Source: Chloracidobacterium sp.
GTDB lineage: Bacteria; Acidobacteriota; Blastocatellia; Pyrinomonadales; Pyrinomonadaceae
Reading direction: 5' to 3'
NCBI GenBank assembly: GCA_016716365.1
Contig: JADJWM010000016.1
Coordinates: forward strand, 1-64,000
DNA: 64,000 nt
Shown here: positions 38,672 through 50,796 of the stretch, piece after piece
How positions within the stretch are numbered: position 1 is the first letter of the stretch
How the letters are laid out: each line of letters opens with the position of its first letter
Program-made: the position numbers and the translations under genes
Notes under the pieces: generated by a model
Database searches by the model: none
Told to the model about the DNA's origin: nothing
What the model saw: only the letters and a program-made list of their open reading frames with translations

Positions 38672-39038
38672 TTTGGCTGACACGAATATATTCATCGCCG
38701 TCTTTAACGGTGATACCTTTCTCAAAGAATTCATCGGATCGAATCGCCCCGCGATCAGCACCATTGTCTATCTAGAGCTTATTCAAGGTTCAAAGAACAA
38801 AGCGGAAATCAAGAAGATCGAGAAGCTATTGTCGTTTTTCGAAACACGGCACTTTGATCGGCCGATCGCTCTCCGTTCTATCGAACTTATTCGCACGTAT
38901 TCTAAAAGTCACGGCCTGCGACTCGCCGATGCAGTGATCGCCGCTACCTGTCTTGAAAACGATCTGAAACTTATCACATTCAACGTAAAGGATTTTCGAT
39001 TCATCAAAGGCCTTAAGACCGTAACACCGAAACCGTGA
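38661..39038 (+). CDS. PIN-domain ribonuclease, VapC-type toxin
   Basis: 125 residues from ATG 38661 (ATG 38658 is also possible). A PIN nuclease with the acidic set in place: Asp in LADTNIFIAVF, Glu in STIVYLELIQGSKN, Asp in GLRLADAVIAATCLENDLKL, and a late Asp in FNVKDFRFIKGL. VapC enzymes cut tRNA-fMet or rRNA when free of antitoxin. Its stop overlaps the GTG start of dusB (GTGA, 39035-39038), so toxin and tRNA-modifying enzyme are translationally coupled, an unusual arrangement. Confidence 0.88.
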   Translation: MPNSLADTNIFIAVFNGDTFLKEFIGSNRPAISTIVYLELIQGSKNKAEIKKIEKLLSFFETRHFDRPIALRSIELIRTYSKSHGLRLADAVIAATCLENDLKLITFNVKDFRFIKGLKTVTPKP

Positions 39039-40126
39039 AGCCGTTTAAGATCAGAGATATCCAGATCGACCCGCCGCTTATCCTTTCGCCGATGGCGGGG
39101 GTGACGGACTACACGTTTCGCCGGCTGATCAAGCGGCGGGGCGGTGTCGGACTGGTCGTGTCGGAGTTCATCTCGGTCGAGGGGCTGACGCGGAACAATC
39201 CTAAGTCGAAGCGGCAGATGCGTTTCGACGAAGAGGAGCGGCCGTTCGCCGTGCAGATATTCGGCGGCCAGGCCCCGCGGATGGCGATGGGAGCCGAGAT
39301 GGCCGAAGAGGTCGGGGCCGACATTCTGGATGTAAATTGCGGCTGTCCGGCTCCGAAGGTGGTCAAGAACGGCGGCGGTTCCGGCCTGCTTCGCGACCTC
39401 CCGCGGCTGGAAGAGATCCTCAAGGAAATAAAGAAATCGATCACCATCCCGCTGACGCTGAAGGTACGGACGGGATATACCGACTCGTCGATCAACGTCG
39501 TGGATGTCGCCAAGATGGCCGAGCAGTGCGGCGTCGAGCACATCCAGGTCCACGGCCGCACCCGCGAACAGGGCTACAAGGGCCGTGCGAACTGGGACCT
39601 GATCCGGCAGGTGAAAGAGGCGGTCAGCATCCCGGTCTCCGGCAACGGCGATCTGACGACGATCGATTACGCACTTGAGCGGTGGCGAGAGGCGGGGACC
39701 GACGGGATCCTGATCGGCCGCGGGGCGATGCAGAATCCGTGGATCTTCAGGCAGATCGGCGACGTGCTTGCCGGCCGCGAACCCTATCAACCCGACACCG
39801 AGGAGAAGAAGGACGTCCTGCTCGAATTCTTCGGTATGTGCCGCGAGGAGATGCCGGAGATCGTCGCTCTCGGCAAGATGAAACAGCTTGCCGGCCAGTT
39901 TACCAAGGGCCTGCCCGGCGGGGCACAGTTCCGGCAGACGCTTTATCATTCGCACTCGGCCGATGAGATTCTCGATAACATCACTATTTATTTTGAGGAC
40001 CTGCGGACGGGCCGCAGATACGGCGATGGACTGGTCGAGGCCGAGACGGAAGAAATAGATTCGTGCGACGCTTTTGTGTCGCCGGGGACGCAAGGAGCGG
40101 TGCCGATGCAGGCCGGAGTCCGATGA
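39035..40126 (+). CDS. dusB: tRNA-dihydrouridine synthase, DusB type
   Basis: 363 residues from GTG 39035. A flavin enzyme that reduces uridine to dihydrouridine in the tRNA D-loop. TIM barrel with LILSPMAGVTDYTFRRLIKR at the start, the catalytic Cys in VNCGCPAPKV (family NxGCPxxK), HGRTREQGYKGRANWDLI, SGNGDLTT and IGRGAMQNPWIF for flavin phosphate binding, and a helical C-terminal domain. No other start fits the family N-terminus. Coupled by GTGA to the vapC gene before it and by ATGA to a secreted protein after it. Confidence 0.94.
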   Translation: MKPFKIRDIQIDPPLILSPMAGVTDYTFRRLIKRRGGVGLVVSEFISVEGLTRNNPKSKRQMRFDEEERPFAVQIFGGQAPRMAMGAEMAEEVGADILDVNCGCPAPKVVKNGGGSGLLRDLPRLEEILKEIKKSITIPLTLKVRTGYTDSSINVVDVAKMAEQCGVEHIQVHGRTREQGYKGRANWDLIRQVKEAVSIPVSGNGDLTTIDYALERWREAGTDGILIGRGAMQNPWIFRQIGDVLAGREPYQPDTEEKKDVLLEFFGMCREEMPEIVALGKMKQLAGQFTKGLPGGAQFRQTLYHSHSADEILDNITIYFEDLRTGRRYGDGLVEAETEEIDSCDAFVSPGTQGAVPMQAGVR

Positions 40127-40578
40127 AACTGCTGATCATCAAAATCATGTTTGCCGCGATGTTTGGGGCCGTTGCGGTCGAGGCTCATGGCCAGGCCCCG
40201 GCGAAGGCCCGGCCCGGAGCGGCCTCGGCGAGTTACAAAACGACGGCCGCGTATGCCGAGATCGGGCTTCGAAAGGCCGAGCTCGAATCCGAACTCGAGG
40301 CGCTTCTGGTCGATTACACGGAAGAGTTCCCAAAGGTGAAAGACCTCCGCCAAACGCTGGCCTTTCTCAAGAAGGGCGAAGAACGGCTTGCAGCGGCATC
40401 GCCGGAACCGGCCGCGAGATTCACCGCCGCGTTGGGAAAACTGGTCGTTCGCAAGGCAGAACTCGAGGCCGACCTGGCACGGCTGTCCGAGAACTTTCAG
40501 CCGACGCATCCCGATGTGCGGCGGGCCCGGCGAAAGGTCGAGGTATTCGACGCCGCGATAAAGGAGATCTTAGGTTAA
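40123..40578 (+). CDS. Secreted coiled-coil protein of unknown function
   Basis: 151 residues from ATG 40123 overlapping the dusB stop. Signal peptide (LLIIKIMFAAMFGAVAVEAH). The mature part is almost wholly helical with two related charged segments, each ending in a similar phrase: ELEALLVDYTEEFPKVKDLR and DLARLSENFQPTHPDVRRAR. The second resembles the tail of polysaccharide chain-length (Wzz-like) proteins, where FxPxHPxVxxA is common. That similarity is suggestive only. Overlaps the convergent S4 gene by nine bases. Confidence 0.72.
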   Translation: MKLLIIKIMFAAMFGAVAVEAHGQAPAKARPGAASASYKTTAAYAEIGLRKAELESELEALLVDYTEEFPKVKDLRQTLAFLKKGEERLAAASPEPAARFTAALGKLVVRKAELEADLARLSENFQPTHPDVRRARRKVEVFDAAIKEILG

Positions 40579-40851
40579 ATAGTCGTGCGGGTCTGCCTTG
40601 GCGGACAAGGTGACCTCGATGATCTCAGCCGCCTGAGCGGCCGAAAGCTGCTTTCTTTCAGGTACCTCTTTGATCACGGCGGTCTTAACGTTGCTCCTGC
40701 CCGTTATCGTGATCTCGTCGCCGGCCTTCACGGCACGCGAGGATTTGGCTGTCGCACCATTCACCGTCACCAGCCCCTTTTCGCAAAGTTCCTGTGCAAG
40801 GGACCGCCGCGGCACCAGCCTGCTGATCTTCAGAAATTGGTCGAGTCTCAT
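40570..40851 (-). CDS. S4-domain RNA-binding protein (Hsp15/RqcP-like)
   Basis: 93 residues. The S4 fold is near residues 1-55: MRLDQFLKISRLVPRRSLAQ, then GLVTVNGATAKSSRAVKAGD. Single-S4 proteins such as Hsp15 or RqcP act on stalled 50S subunits; which one this corresponds to is not decidable. Tail-to-tail with the dusB operon. A terminator for the surA-like gene lies in its upstream region. Confidence 0.88.
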   Translation of the reverse strand: MRLDQFLKISRLVPRRSLAQELCEKGLVTVNGATAKSSRAVKAGDEITITGRSNVKTAVIKEVPERKQLSAAQAAEIIEVTLSAKADPHDYLT

Positions 40852-40931
40852 CCGTCCACCCCTGCTCTATTCCGGCCGCAGATCTGTAAGTTCAGATCGG
40901 CCTCACGATGACGCTTCCGACGCGGTGTGTC

Positions 40932-40965
40932 AAAAAGGAAGGCCCGCCCGGATGGGCGAGCCCTT
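40932..40965 (-). terminator. Rho-independent terminator after the SurA-like gene
   Basis: GGGCTCGCCC and GGGCGGGCC arms around an ATCC loop, followed on the minus strand by TTCCTTTTT, lie 26 bases past the stop of the 40991-42046 gene. Confidence 0.8.
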
Positions 40966-40990
40966 GTCCGTAAACCAGGGATCGGCGGCG

Positions 40991-42046
40991 TCAGTTCGAT
41001 ACCGGTTTGTCTTTTCTTTCTTCTGCGAACAGGATCGGCGAGACCATCGGCCTGTATGCGTCACCGATCTTGATGTAGGAATTCTTACGCAATGTCGCCA
41101 TGAATTCCTTGATCGCATTCGGGGCCCTTTCGCCGAGGATCGCCATCCGGACCGCATTTTCGTCGAAGACCGATTCGCTGCTGGCTTCGGTCCGTTCGTC
41201 CACCCGCAGTATGCTGATGCCAACGTCGGGTACTTCGACAGGCCCGCCGTATCCGCCCGCCTTAACCCCCTTGACCGCAGCTGCAAACTTTTCGTCCAGG
41301 TCCTTTACGTTGAATTTGTCCACGCGTCCTTTCGTCTTGGCGGCGTCGGGACGATCGGAATTCTCGGCGACGAGCTTTTCAAACTCGGCCCCGCCCTTTA
41401 ACTGGGTCATAAGAGCCTTCGCTTTCTCGCGGACAGCAGCCTCTTCGCGGCCCGCAAAACCAAGAAAGATCTCGCTGAGTGTCACGGTTTCGGGCTTGGT
41501 GAATTTGCCCTTGTTCTTCTCGTAATAATCACGGAGTTCGCGTCCCGAAGGCCGCCAATATTCCCTCGATTGAACCTCCCGCTGCATGACAAGGTCGCGG
41601 GTCTCCTGCCGTTTCCAACCTTCACGGATCTCGGCGGGATCAACGCCCTGCCGCTCCATTTCCTTATAAAGGGCGTCAACCGTTTTCATGTCGTACTGCT
41701 TCATTATCTGGACAAAGCGGTCGTTGACGCGGGCCTCGATCTCGGCATCGAGGTTCAGTTCCTTGGCTTTCTGGACCAGAAGCTCCTCGTTGATCAGATT
41801 CGCGATCAGTTCGCCCTGCTTTTCGTCCACCATTTTCTGGGCCTCTTCCTGTGTCTTGCCCGCACGAATGGCCTCATCGATGATCACCTTAGACTCCCGC
41901 TTGATCCGCGAAAGTGTAATGACCCCTTCATTTACCTGGGCAACGACCTCGTCGATGACCCGCTCCTGGGTTTCCTGGGCTGAAGCCTCAATGCCGGCCG
42001 CGGCGGTGATCGCGAGAAACAGGAAAACTAGATAGATACGTCTCAT
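40991..42046 (-). CDS. SurA-like periplasmic chaperone / peptidyl-prolyl isomerase
   Basis: 351 residues from ATG 42046, chosen because AAAGGAGC precedes it and a signal peptide begins there (MRRIYLVFLFLAITAAAGIE). The SurA N-terminal helical domain covers residues about 25-170 (VIDEVVAQVNEGVITLSRIK, GELIANLINEELLVQKAKEL), followed by a parvulin-like region (PETVTLSEIFLGFAGREEAA, GGAEFEKLVAENSD, GYGGPVEVPDVGISILRVDE). SurA assists outer-membrane protein folding. The parvulin part is short, so chaperone activity may dominate. Divergent from 42207. Confidence 0.87.
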   Translation of the reverse strand: MRRIYLVFLFLAITAAAGIEASAQETQERVIDEVVAQVNEGVITLSRIKRESKVIIDEAIRAGKTQEEAQKMVDEKQGELIANLINEELLVQKAKELNLDAEIEARVNDRFVQIMKQYDMKTVDALYKEMERQGVDPAEIREGWKRQETRDLVMQREVQSREYWRPSGRELRDYYEKNKGKFTKPETVTLSEIFLGFAGREEAAVREKAKALMTQLKGGAEFEKLVAENSDRPDAAKTKGRVDKFNVKDLDEKFAAAVKGVKAGGYGGPVEVPDVGISILRVDERTEASSESVFDENAVRMAILGERAPNAIKEFMATLRKNSYIKIGDAYRPMVSPILFAEERKDKPVSN

Positions 42047-42206
42047 GAAATGCTCCTTTACCCTTATCAAGCCGTTTGAACAAGGGTTTGATGCACAAAT
42101 TCGCCGTCCGGTTTTATCCGGCTCGCGGGAACCGCATCTGGAAGCGGCCCCGATTGGCTATTTATTTAATATTAGCAGGTTTTCTCCGCAAAAACTTCCC
42201 CGGAAA

Positions 42207-42869
42207 ATGAAGAAAAAATGCCCAAGATGCCGCCTGGTGAACTATCCGACCGCCGACACGTGCGTCCGATGCGCGGCGTCCCTGCCGGCGGCGTCCGATG
42301 CCGGTGCCGGCCGCAAGGCATCTCCGTCGGCGGTCGTGCTTAGGCGGGCGGTCATTTGCGTCCTCGTCTGCGTCTCCGGGCTCGTGGGATTCTACGTTTC
42401 CCTGATCGTTTCGGCAAAACCGCTGGCATACGAGGACAGAAAAAAGGTCGAGGCGGCCATCGCCGTGCTCGACGCAAAGGGCTTTTCGTACGAAGCGACG
42501 CTGCTTCGGCGCATCGCGGTTTTCCGTTCGACCGATAACTGGCTCAACGCGTCGGTGGCGAAGGAGAACGCCTTTGCCGCCACAAATTTCCCATTTGCCG
42601 TAATCACGCTGTATCCCGATCTTTTTACGTATACGACGGACGACCTTGAGCGGGCCGCGATCCTCCTGCACGAAGCGAAGCACATGGAAGGGGCCGACGA
42701 AAAAGAGGCCTACGAGTTCGTTTGGAAAAACCGCGAGCAGCTTGGTTGGAACATCGAAAATTACGGCAATTCCGTTGCCTGGATCGAGATCCGAAATCAG
42801 ACCCGCGACCACGTACCCGCCCTTTTCGTCTGCGAGACAAATCCCTTCGGCGACTGCACAGAACATTAA
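42207..42869 (+). CDS. Zinc-ribbon membrane protein with an HExxH motif
   Basis: 220 residues from ATG 42207, where the zinc ribbon begins (KKKCPRCRLVNYPTADTCVR, then C; CxxC at 5-8 and 19-22). One membrane segment at about 45-69 (AVICVLVCVSGLVGFYVSLI). The outer part holds AAILLHEAKHMEGADEKEAY: His155-Glu156-x-x-His159 with Glu170 as possible third ligand, and FVCETNPFGDC at the end. This is the layout of a small membrane metallopeptidase, but the HExxH is the only evidence and the family is not known to me. Ends four bases before the convergent mfd stop. Confidence 0.72.
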   Translation: MKKKCPRCRLVNYPTADTCVRCAASLPAASDAGAGRKASPSAVVLRRAVICVLVCVSGLVGFYVSLIVSAKPLAYEDRKKVEAAIAVLDAKGFSYEATLLRRIAVFRSTDNWLNASVAKENAFAATNFPFAVITLYPDLFTYTTDDLERAAILLHEAKHMEGADEKEAYEFVWKNREQLGWNIENYGNSVAWIEIRNQTRDHVPALFVCETNPFGDCTEH

Positions 42870-42872
42870 CGG

Positions 42873-46463
<3,591 letters not shown>

Positions 46464-46557
46464 ACATCTACAAACACACCTATCCGCCGCGAACGCCGCC
46501 GAAGACGGGTGTTCTCAGTCCGGACAGGTACTATATTATGCCGATACGAACAAGCGT

Positions 46558-47484
46558 TTACTGCTTGTCGCGTCTGGCGGTGCTTACCGCGATGCCGTCG
46601 TTCCCGCCGGTATCGACGGACAGGGTCCCGCTGCGAATATGCAGGTCTCGCTGCGGGAACGGCATCTCGATGTTCCGCTCACGGAACTTTCTGATTATCG
46701 CGTAATTCAGGTTGCTTGTGAACAGCCCCGGACGGTTCAGCCGGGCCCGGCTCCATGCTCGCAGCTCGAAATAAAGCGCGTTGTCGTCGAACCGAAGCAG
46801 CCGTACAGAGGGCGGAGGGGTCGAGGCGACGTCCTCGTTCTCTTCGGCGACCTCGACCAGGGCCGACGAGACGGCATCAACATCGCTTGAATACGCAACG
46901 CCGACCGGTATCTTGAACCGGATCATTCCGCTTTCGAAGCTCCAATTGATCACGTTCTCACTGATGAATTTGCTGTTCGGGACGATGATGGTGATGTTAT
47001 CGTTCGTTTTGATCCGCGTGCTTCGGGCCCCAATGGCGACCACATCGCCGTTTACATCATCGACCTCGATCCGGTCGCCGACCTTTATCGGCCGCTCGAT
47101 CAGGATTATCAGCCCGCTGATAAAGTTGTTCGCGATATTCTGAAGGCCGAAGCCGATGCCTATGCCGACCGCACCGGCCAGGACGTTGAGCGTCGTCAGG
47201 TTGATGCCGACCGTCTGTAGGATTATCAGAAAGCCGATAAAGATAACGAAATAGCGAAATATTGTCCCGATAGCGTGTTGTGCGCCCAGATCGAGCCGCG
47301 TCCGCCCCAGAAGCCGATTTATAAGAAGCGTTTTCGCCTTGCTCGAAAGATAGATCAGCAACGCGGCCAGAATGATGATGTAGAAGACGGTCAGCGGGGT
47401 TATCCGCGCCTCGCCGAGCACAAAGATAGGGTAATTGAGGAGGTTAAAGACAGGTTCGCTGTACTCGCGGAGCGATTGAAGCAT
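46558..47484 (-). CDS. Small-conductance mechanosensitive channel, MscS family
   Basis: 308 residues. Opens under membrane tension to release solutes on osmotic downshock. Three membrane segments (residues about 28-50, 75-92 and the pore helix 95-125 with LAGAVGIGIGFGLQNIANNF and ISGLIILIERPIKVGDRIEV); the Gly/Ala-rich TM3 pattern and the FGLQN phrase define the family. A beta domain (GDVVAIGARSTRIKTNDNIT) and a C-terminal alpha/beta vestibule follow. Start at 47484 (MLQSLREYSE). It lies downstream of the mfd promoter side and is probably monocistronic. Confidence 0.93.
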   Translation of the reverse strand: MLQSLREYSEPVFNLLNYPIFVLGEARITPLTVFYIIILAALLIYLSSKAKTLLINRLLGRTRLDLGAQHAIGTIFRYFVIFIGFLIILQTVGINLTTLNVLAGAVGIGIGFGLQNIANNFISGLIILIERPIKVGDRIEVDDVNGDVVAIGARSTRIKTNDNITIIVPNSKFISENVINWSFESGMIRFKIPVGVAYSSDVDAVSSALVEVAEENEDVASTPPPSVRLLRFDDNALYFELRAWSRARLNRPGLFTSNLNYAIIRKFRERNIEMPFPQRDLHIRSGTLSVDTGGNDGIAVSTARRDKQ

Positions 47485-47602
47485 AACGACTTACGCGGGG
47501 GCGGAATATTGATATCATAACGGATTGCCCCGGCAAATGCTAAACCGCGGGCCTGCGGCGTTTGTCTGTAACCTGCACGGTTAGTACTATTTGACTTTAA
47601 TT

Positions 47603-49408
47603 ATGCAGATCCCTGAATTCACGGAGATCGTTCAAACGAACGACCAGACCCAGGCCCGGGCCGAGCATCTTGAGGCGCTTCGCGCACTGGTCGGCAATGC
47701 CTATCCGAACCGTTTTGCGCGTTCGCAGATCTCGGGCCGGGAGGATTCGATAACCTCGCTTCTTTCGTTCGCACCCGTTGCAGCCGCGGCGGCCGAGATG
47801 GCCGAAGCAAGGGCGAGTCTGCCCGAGGGGCAGCGGCCGCCGGCAGAGATAAAGGACGCAGTCAACGAGCGGTTGAAAGCCGTCGGCAGCGTTAGGATCG
47901 CGGGCCGGCTGACGACGCCGCCGAGGGGGAATTTTGTTCATCTGACGGACGGCATGGGCAAGCTGCAGATCTACTGCAAGAAGGGCCAGTTCGCTCTTGT
48001 TAAGAATGACGCAGACAACACTCTCGATGAAGAGAACGCTTGGCCCGCGTGGCAGTTGATCGACCATGGGGACTTTGTCGGCGTCGAGGGCTACCTTTTC
48101 GTCACCAACACCGGCGAGGTTTCCGTCCATGTAGAGAAGCTGCAGTTCCTGGCAAAGGCGATGCTGCCGATGCCCGACAAAATGCACGGCATCGAGGACC
48201 CTGAGATCAAACAGCGTCAGCGGTACGTCGACCTGATAGGATCGAGCCTGGCGGTGGAGCACGAAGGGATGACGACGCGCGAGGTTTTCGAAACTCGAGC
48301 CAAGGTCATCTCGTCGATGCGAAACTTCCTCGAAGACCACGGCTATATCGAGGTCGAGACGCCGATGCTTACCCCGAAAGCTACGGGTGCCGCGGCCAAG
48401 CCTTTCGTCACCCACCACAACGCGCTCGACATCACGCTCTATGCACGCATCGCGCCGGAATTGTATTTGAAGCGGTTGGTGGTCGGAGGATTTGAAAAGG
48501 TCTACGAACTGAACCGCAATTTCCGCAACGAAGGTATCTCGTACAAGCACAACCCCGAGTTCACGATGCTTGAGTTTTACTGCGCGTACATGGACGTGAA
48601 CGGCATGATGGACTTCTGCGAGGAGCTGATGCGGCAGAGCGTGCAGAAGGCTACGGGCGGTTTGACTGTTGAGTACGAGGGACAACAGATCGACTTTAGC
48701 AAGTTTGAACGGGTCTCGATGCTCGAAGTTATTCTTCGGTATCTTCCAGTACCTGACGGCAAGAAGGTTGATTTAACCTGGTTCGACGATAATGAAAAGT
48801 TGGCGACCTTGTATCATGTCGGAATTGGCACGAGCCTTGGTAGGGAAGGCGAGAACAGGCCGGCAGCTGATGTGCCGGGTTTTCAGCCTCGCACAGCGGC
48901 TGAAATATGGAACGACGTTCCGACGAAGCCCTCGACGTCATTAAATCGTAATGAAGTGATTGTTTTCCTATTTGAAAAGGTGGTTGAGCCGAACTTGGTC
49001 CAACCGACGTTCATTGTCGACTTTCCGAAATCTATATCGCCCCTTTCCAAGGCTTCACCTGAGGACCCGCGGATCGCTGAGCGGTTCGAGTTGTTCATCA
49101 ACGGAATGGAGGTCGCCAACGGATTCTCCGAGTTGAACGACCCTCGTGAGCAGTACGAGCGATTTGTGGATCAAATGGCCGAGCGTGAACGCGGAGACGA
49201 AGAGGCGATGGTGATGGACGAGGATTACATCCGAGCGCTCAGCTACGGGATGCCGCCGGCGGCCGGGATCGGGATCGGCATCGACCGTCTGGTGATGCTG
49301 TTGACGAACCGGCACTCGATCCGCGACGTCATCCTTTTCCCGCACATGCGCCCGGAGAAGAGAGAAGGGGAGAAAGGGAGCGGGGGAGACGAAGAGTCGG
49401 AAAATTAG
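47603..49408 (+). CDS. lysS: Lysyl-tRNA synthetase, class II, with a repeat-like insert
   Basis: 601 residues from ATG 47603 (longer than the usual 490-510). Attaches lysine to tRNA-Lys. OB-fold anticodon domain at about residues 95-190 (VRIAGRLTTPPRGNFVHLTD), class II motif 1 near VISSMRNFLEDHGYIEVETP, motif 2 NRNFRNEGISYKHNPEFTML, motif 3 PPAAGIGIGIDRLVMLLTNR. An extra N-terminal 90 residues and an insert at about residues 413-448 (REGENRPAADVPGFQPRTAA and after) account for most of the length. The insert and its flanks (48700-49080) use AT-richer codons than the rest. The C-terminal EKGSGGDEESEN tail is acidic. Confidence 0.95.
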   Translation: MQIPEFTEIVQTNDQTQARAEHLEALRALVGNAYPNRFARSQISGREDSITSLLSFAPVAAAAAEMAEARASLPEGQRPPAEIKDAVNERLKAVGSVRIAGRLTTPPRGNFVHLTDGMGKLQIYCKKGQFALVKNDADNTLDEENAWPAWQLIDHGDFVGVEGYLFVTNTGEVSVHVEKLQFLAKAMLPMPDKMHGIEDPEIKQRQRYVDLIGSSLAVEHEGMTTREVFETRAKVISSMRNFLEDHGYIEVETPMLTPKATGAAAKPFVTHHNALDITLYARIAPELYLKRLVVGGFEKVYELNRNFRNEGISYKHNPEFTMLEFYCAYMDVNGMMDFCEELMRQSVQKATGGLTVEYEGQQIDFSKFERVSMLEVILRYLPVPDGKKVDLTWFDDNEKLATLYHVGIGTSLGREGENRPAADVPGFQPRTAAEIWNDVPTKPSTSLNRNEVIVFLFEKVVEPNLVQPTFIVDFPKSISPLSKASPEDPRIAERFELFINGMEVANGFSELNDPREQYERFVDQMAERERGDEEAMVMDEDYIRALSYGMPPAAGIGIGIDRLVMLLTNRHSIRDVILFPHMRPEKREGEKGSGGDEESEN

Positions 49409-49426
49409 CCACGTCAAAGAGGTTTA

Positions 49427-49507
49427 GCCACGAATTACACGAATTTCACGAATGGGAGGTTTGATATAGGTTCTCAAATAATTCGTGTTATTCGTGCAAT
49501 TCGTGGC
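49427..49507. repeat. Inverted repeat of the CCACGAATT type
   Basis: Left arm 49427-49453 and right arm 49481-49507 are 27-base inverted copies with three mismatches, around a 27-base centre. The arms contain repeated CACGAAT words (CCACGAATTACACGAATTTC). It lies between the 3' ends of lysS and a convergent methyltransferase gene and could end transcription from both. The same word family is present in weaker form at 7211-7380 and 15596-15650. Confidence 0.85.
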
Positions 49508-49531
49508 AGAAAACTTCTTCGCCGCGAAAAA

Positions 49532-50602
49532 CTACTTCGTCGCGACGTAGTAATTGTTTATGAAATCGTGATCGAGTTTGTGAATACTCACGTTCTCAAA
49601 GCCCGCATCTTTGAGCATCTCGACACACTTCTCCTCGCCCCACATCGCCCCCAGGCCCGCACCGTTGTATGCAAGCGACACCGTCATGCAGTGCGTCAGC
49701 GAGATCGTGTACATATACGGAGCCGCCGGCAGGTCGAGATTCTTCTCGAGATAGCTCGACCCGGCGATGTCCTGGATCAGATAAACGCCATCCGGCCTGA
49801 GGGCCTTTGAGATACCGGCGAGCATTGCGGCCGGCTTGGCCTGGTCGTGGATCGCGTCGAACGACGTGATCAGGTCGTAAGCCTCGGTTTCGCCGATCGC
49901 CGCGGCGTCGCGGACCGCGAAACGCAGGTTGTCCAGCCCCAGGTCGGCCGCTTCGGCATTTGCCCGGGCGATGCCCTCCTCCGAAAAATCGTAACCCGAA
50001 AATCGGCTGTTCGGATAGTTCTTGGCCAGTTCGATGAGCGCGCGGCCCGACCCGCATCCTACGTCAAGGACGTCGATACCCGCCTCGAGCTTCTTTTTCA
50101 GACCCGGGACAAGCGGCAGGATGAACGGCTCGAGGGCCGCGACCGTAGTCTGCGCGCTCTCTTTCGCCATTACCTCGTGGAACCGCGGGTATGCCGAATA
50201 GGGGACGCCGCCGCCCTTTTGGAAACACTCGACGAGCTTGTCTTCGACGTTTCCCATCACTGGGATAAACTGCATGGACGAGGCGAAATTGAATTCGCCT
50301 TCGTCCGTCAAAAAGGCGGCGTGTTCCTCCGGAAGCTGATACGTGAGCGTCTCCGGAAAATAGTTGACCACGCGGCCCGTCACCATCGTCCCAAGCCATT
50401 CGCGTACATAACGTTCATCAAGGTTCGCCGCGTCGGCTATCTGCTTCGAGGTCGAGGCCGGCAGCCCCGCCATCGCTTTGAACAACCCGCAGCGGTCGCC
50501 GATGCTCAACGCAAGCGCGATCGCGCTCTTGTTTAGGACATCGACCAGGCTGTCGGAAAATGCCTCGGCTTTCTTCTGGTTATAATTGCTGTCTTTCATC
50601 AT
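49532..50602 (-). CDS. SAM-dependent methyltransferase with winged-helix N-terminus
   Basis: 356 residues. The N-terminal 90 residues are a winged-helix dimerisation part (LALSIGDRCGLFKAMAGLPA, SKQIADAANLDERYVREWLG). The class I methyltransferase core carries VLDVGCGSGRALIELAKNYP (SAM-binding loop), SGYDFSEEGIARANAEAADL, and ITSFDAIHDQAKPAAMLAGI. Matches the Rv2258c-like group of methyltransferases of unknown substrate. GGGAGA precedes the ATG. Convergent with lysS across the inverted repeat. Confidence 0.88.
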   Translation of the reverse strand: MMKDSNYNQKKAEAFSDSLVDVLNKSAIALALSIGDRCGLFKAMAGLPASTSKQIADAANLDERYVREWLGTMVTGRVVNYFPETLTYQLPEEHAAFLTDEGEFNFASSMQFIPVMGNVEDKLVECFQKGGGVPYSAYPRFHEVMAKESAQTTVAALEPFILPLVPGLKKKLEAGIDVLDVGCGSGRALIELAKNYPNSRFSGYDFSEEGIARANAEAADLGLDNLRFAVRDAAAIGETEAYDLITSFDAIHDQAKPAAMLAGISKALRPDGVYLIQDIAGSSYLEKNLDLPAAPYMYTISLTHCMTVSLAYNGAGLGAMWGEEKCVEMLKDAGFENVSIHKLDHDFINNYYVATK

Positions 50603-50796
50603 TATTTCTCCCTACTTATATAAGATCGCACCGCTTTACAATTTGGTACGGGTAAAGGATATTCCGGCCCCGAGCAATAAGTCTTGAGGTTTTTCTGAAT
50701 TTTTTATGAAGGCCATTCATAATCACGAACTCGGCACGCCACCAAAGCCCTTAACGCGTATGTTCCCCGCGTGTTAGTATCACTTCCGGCCCGTCG

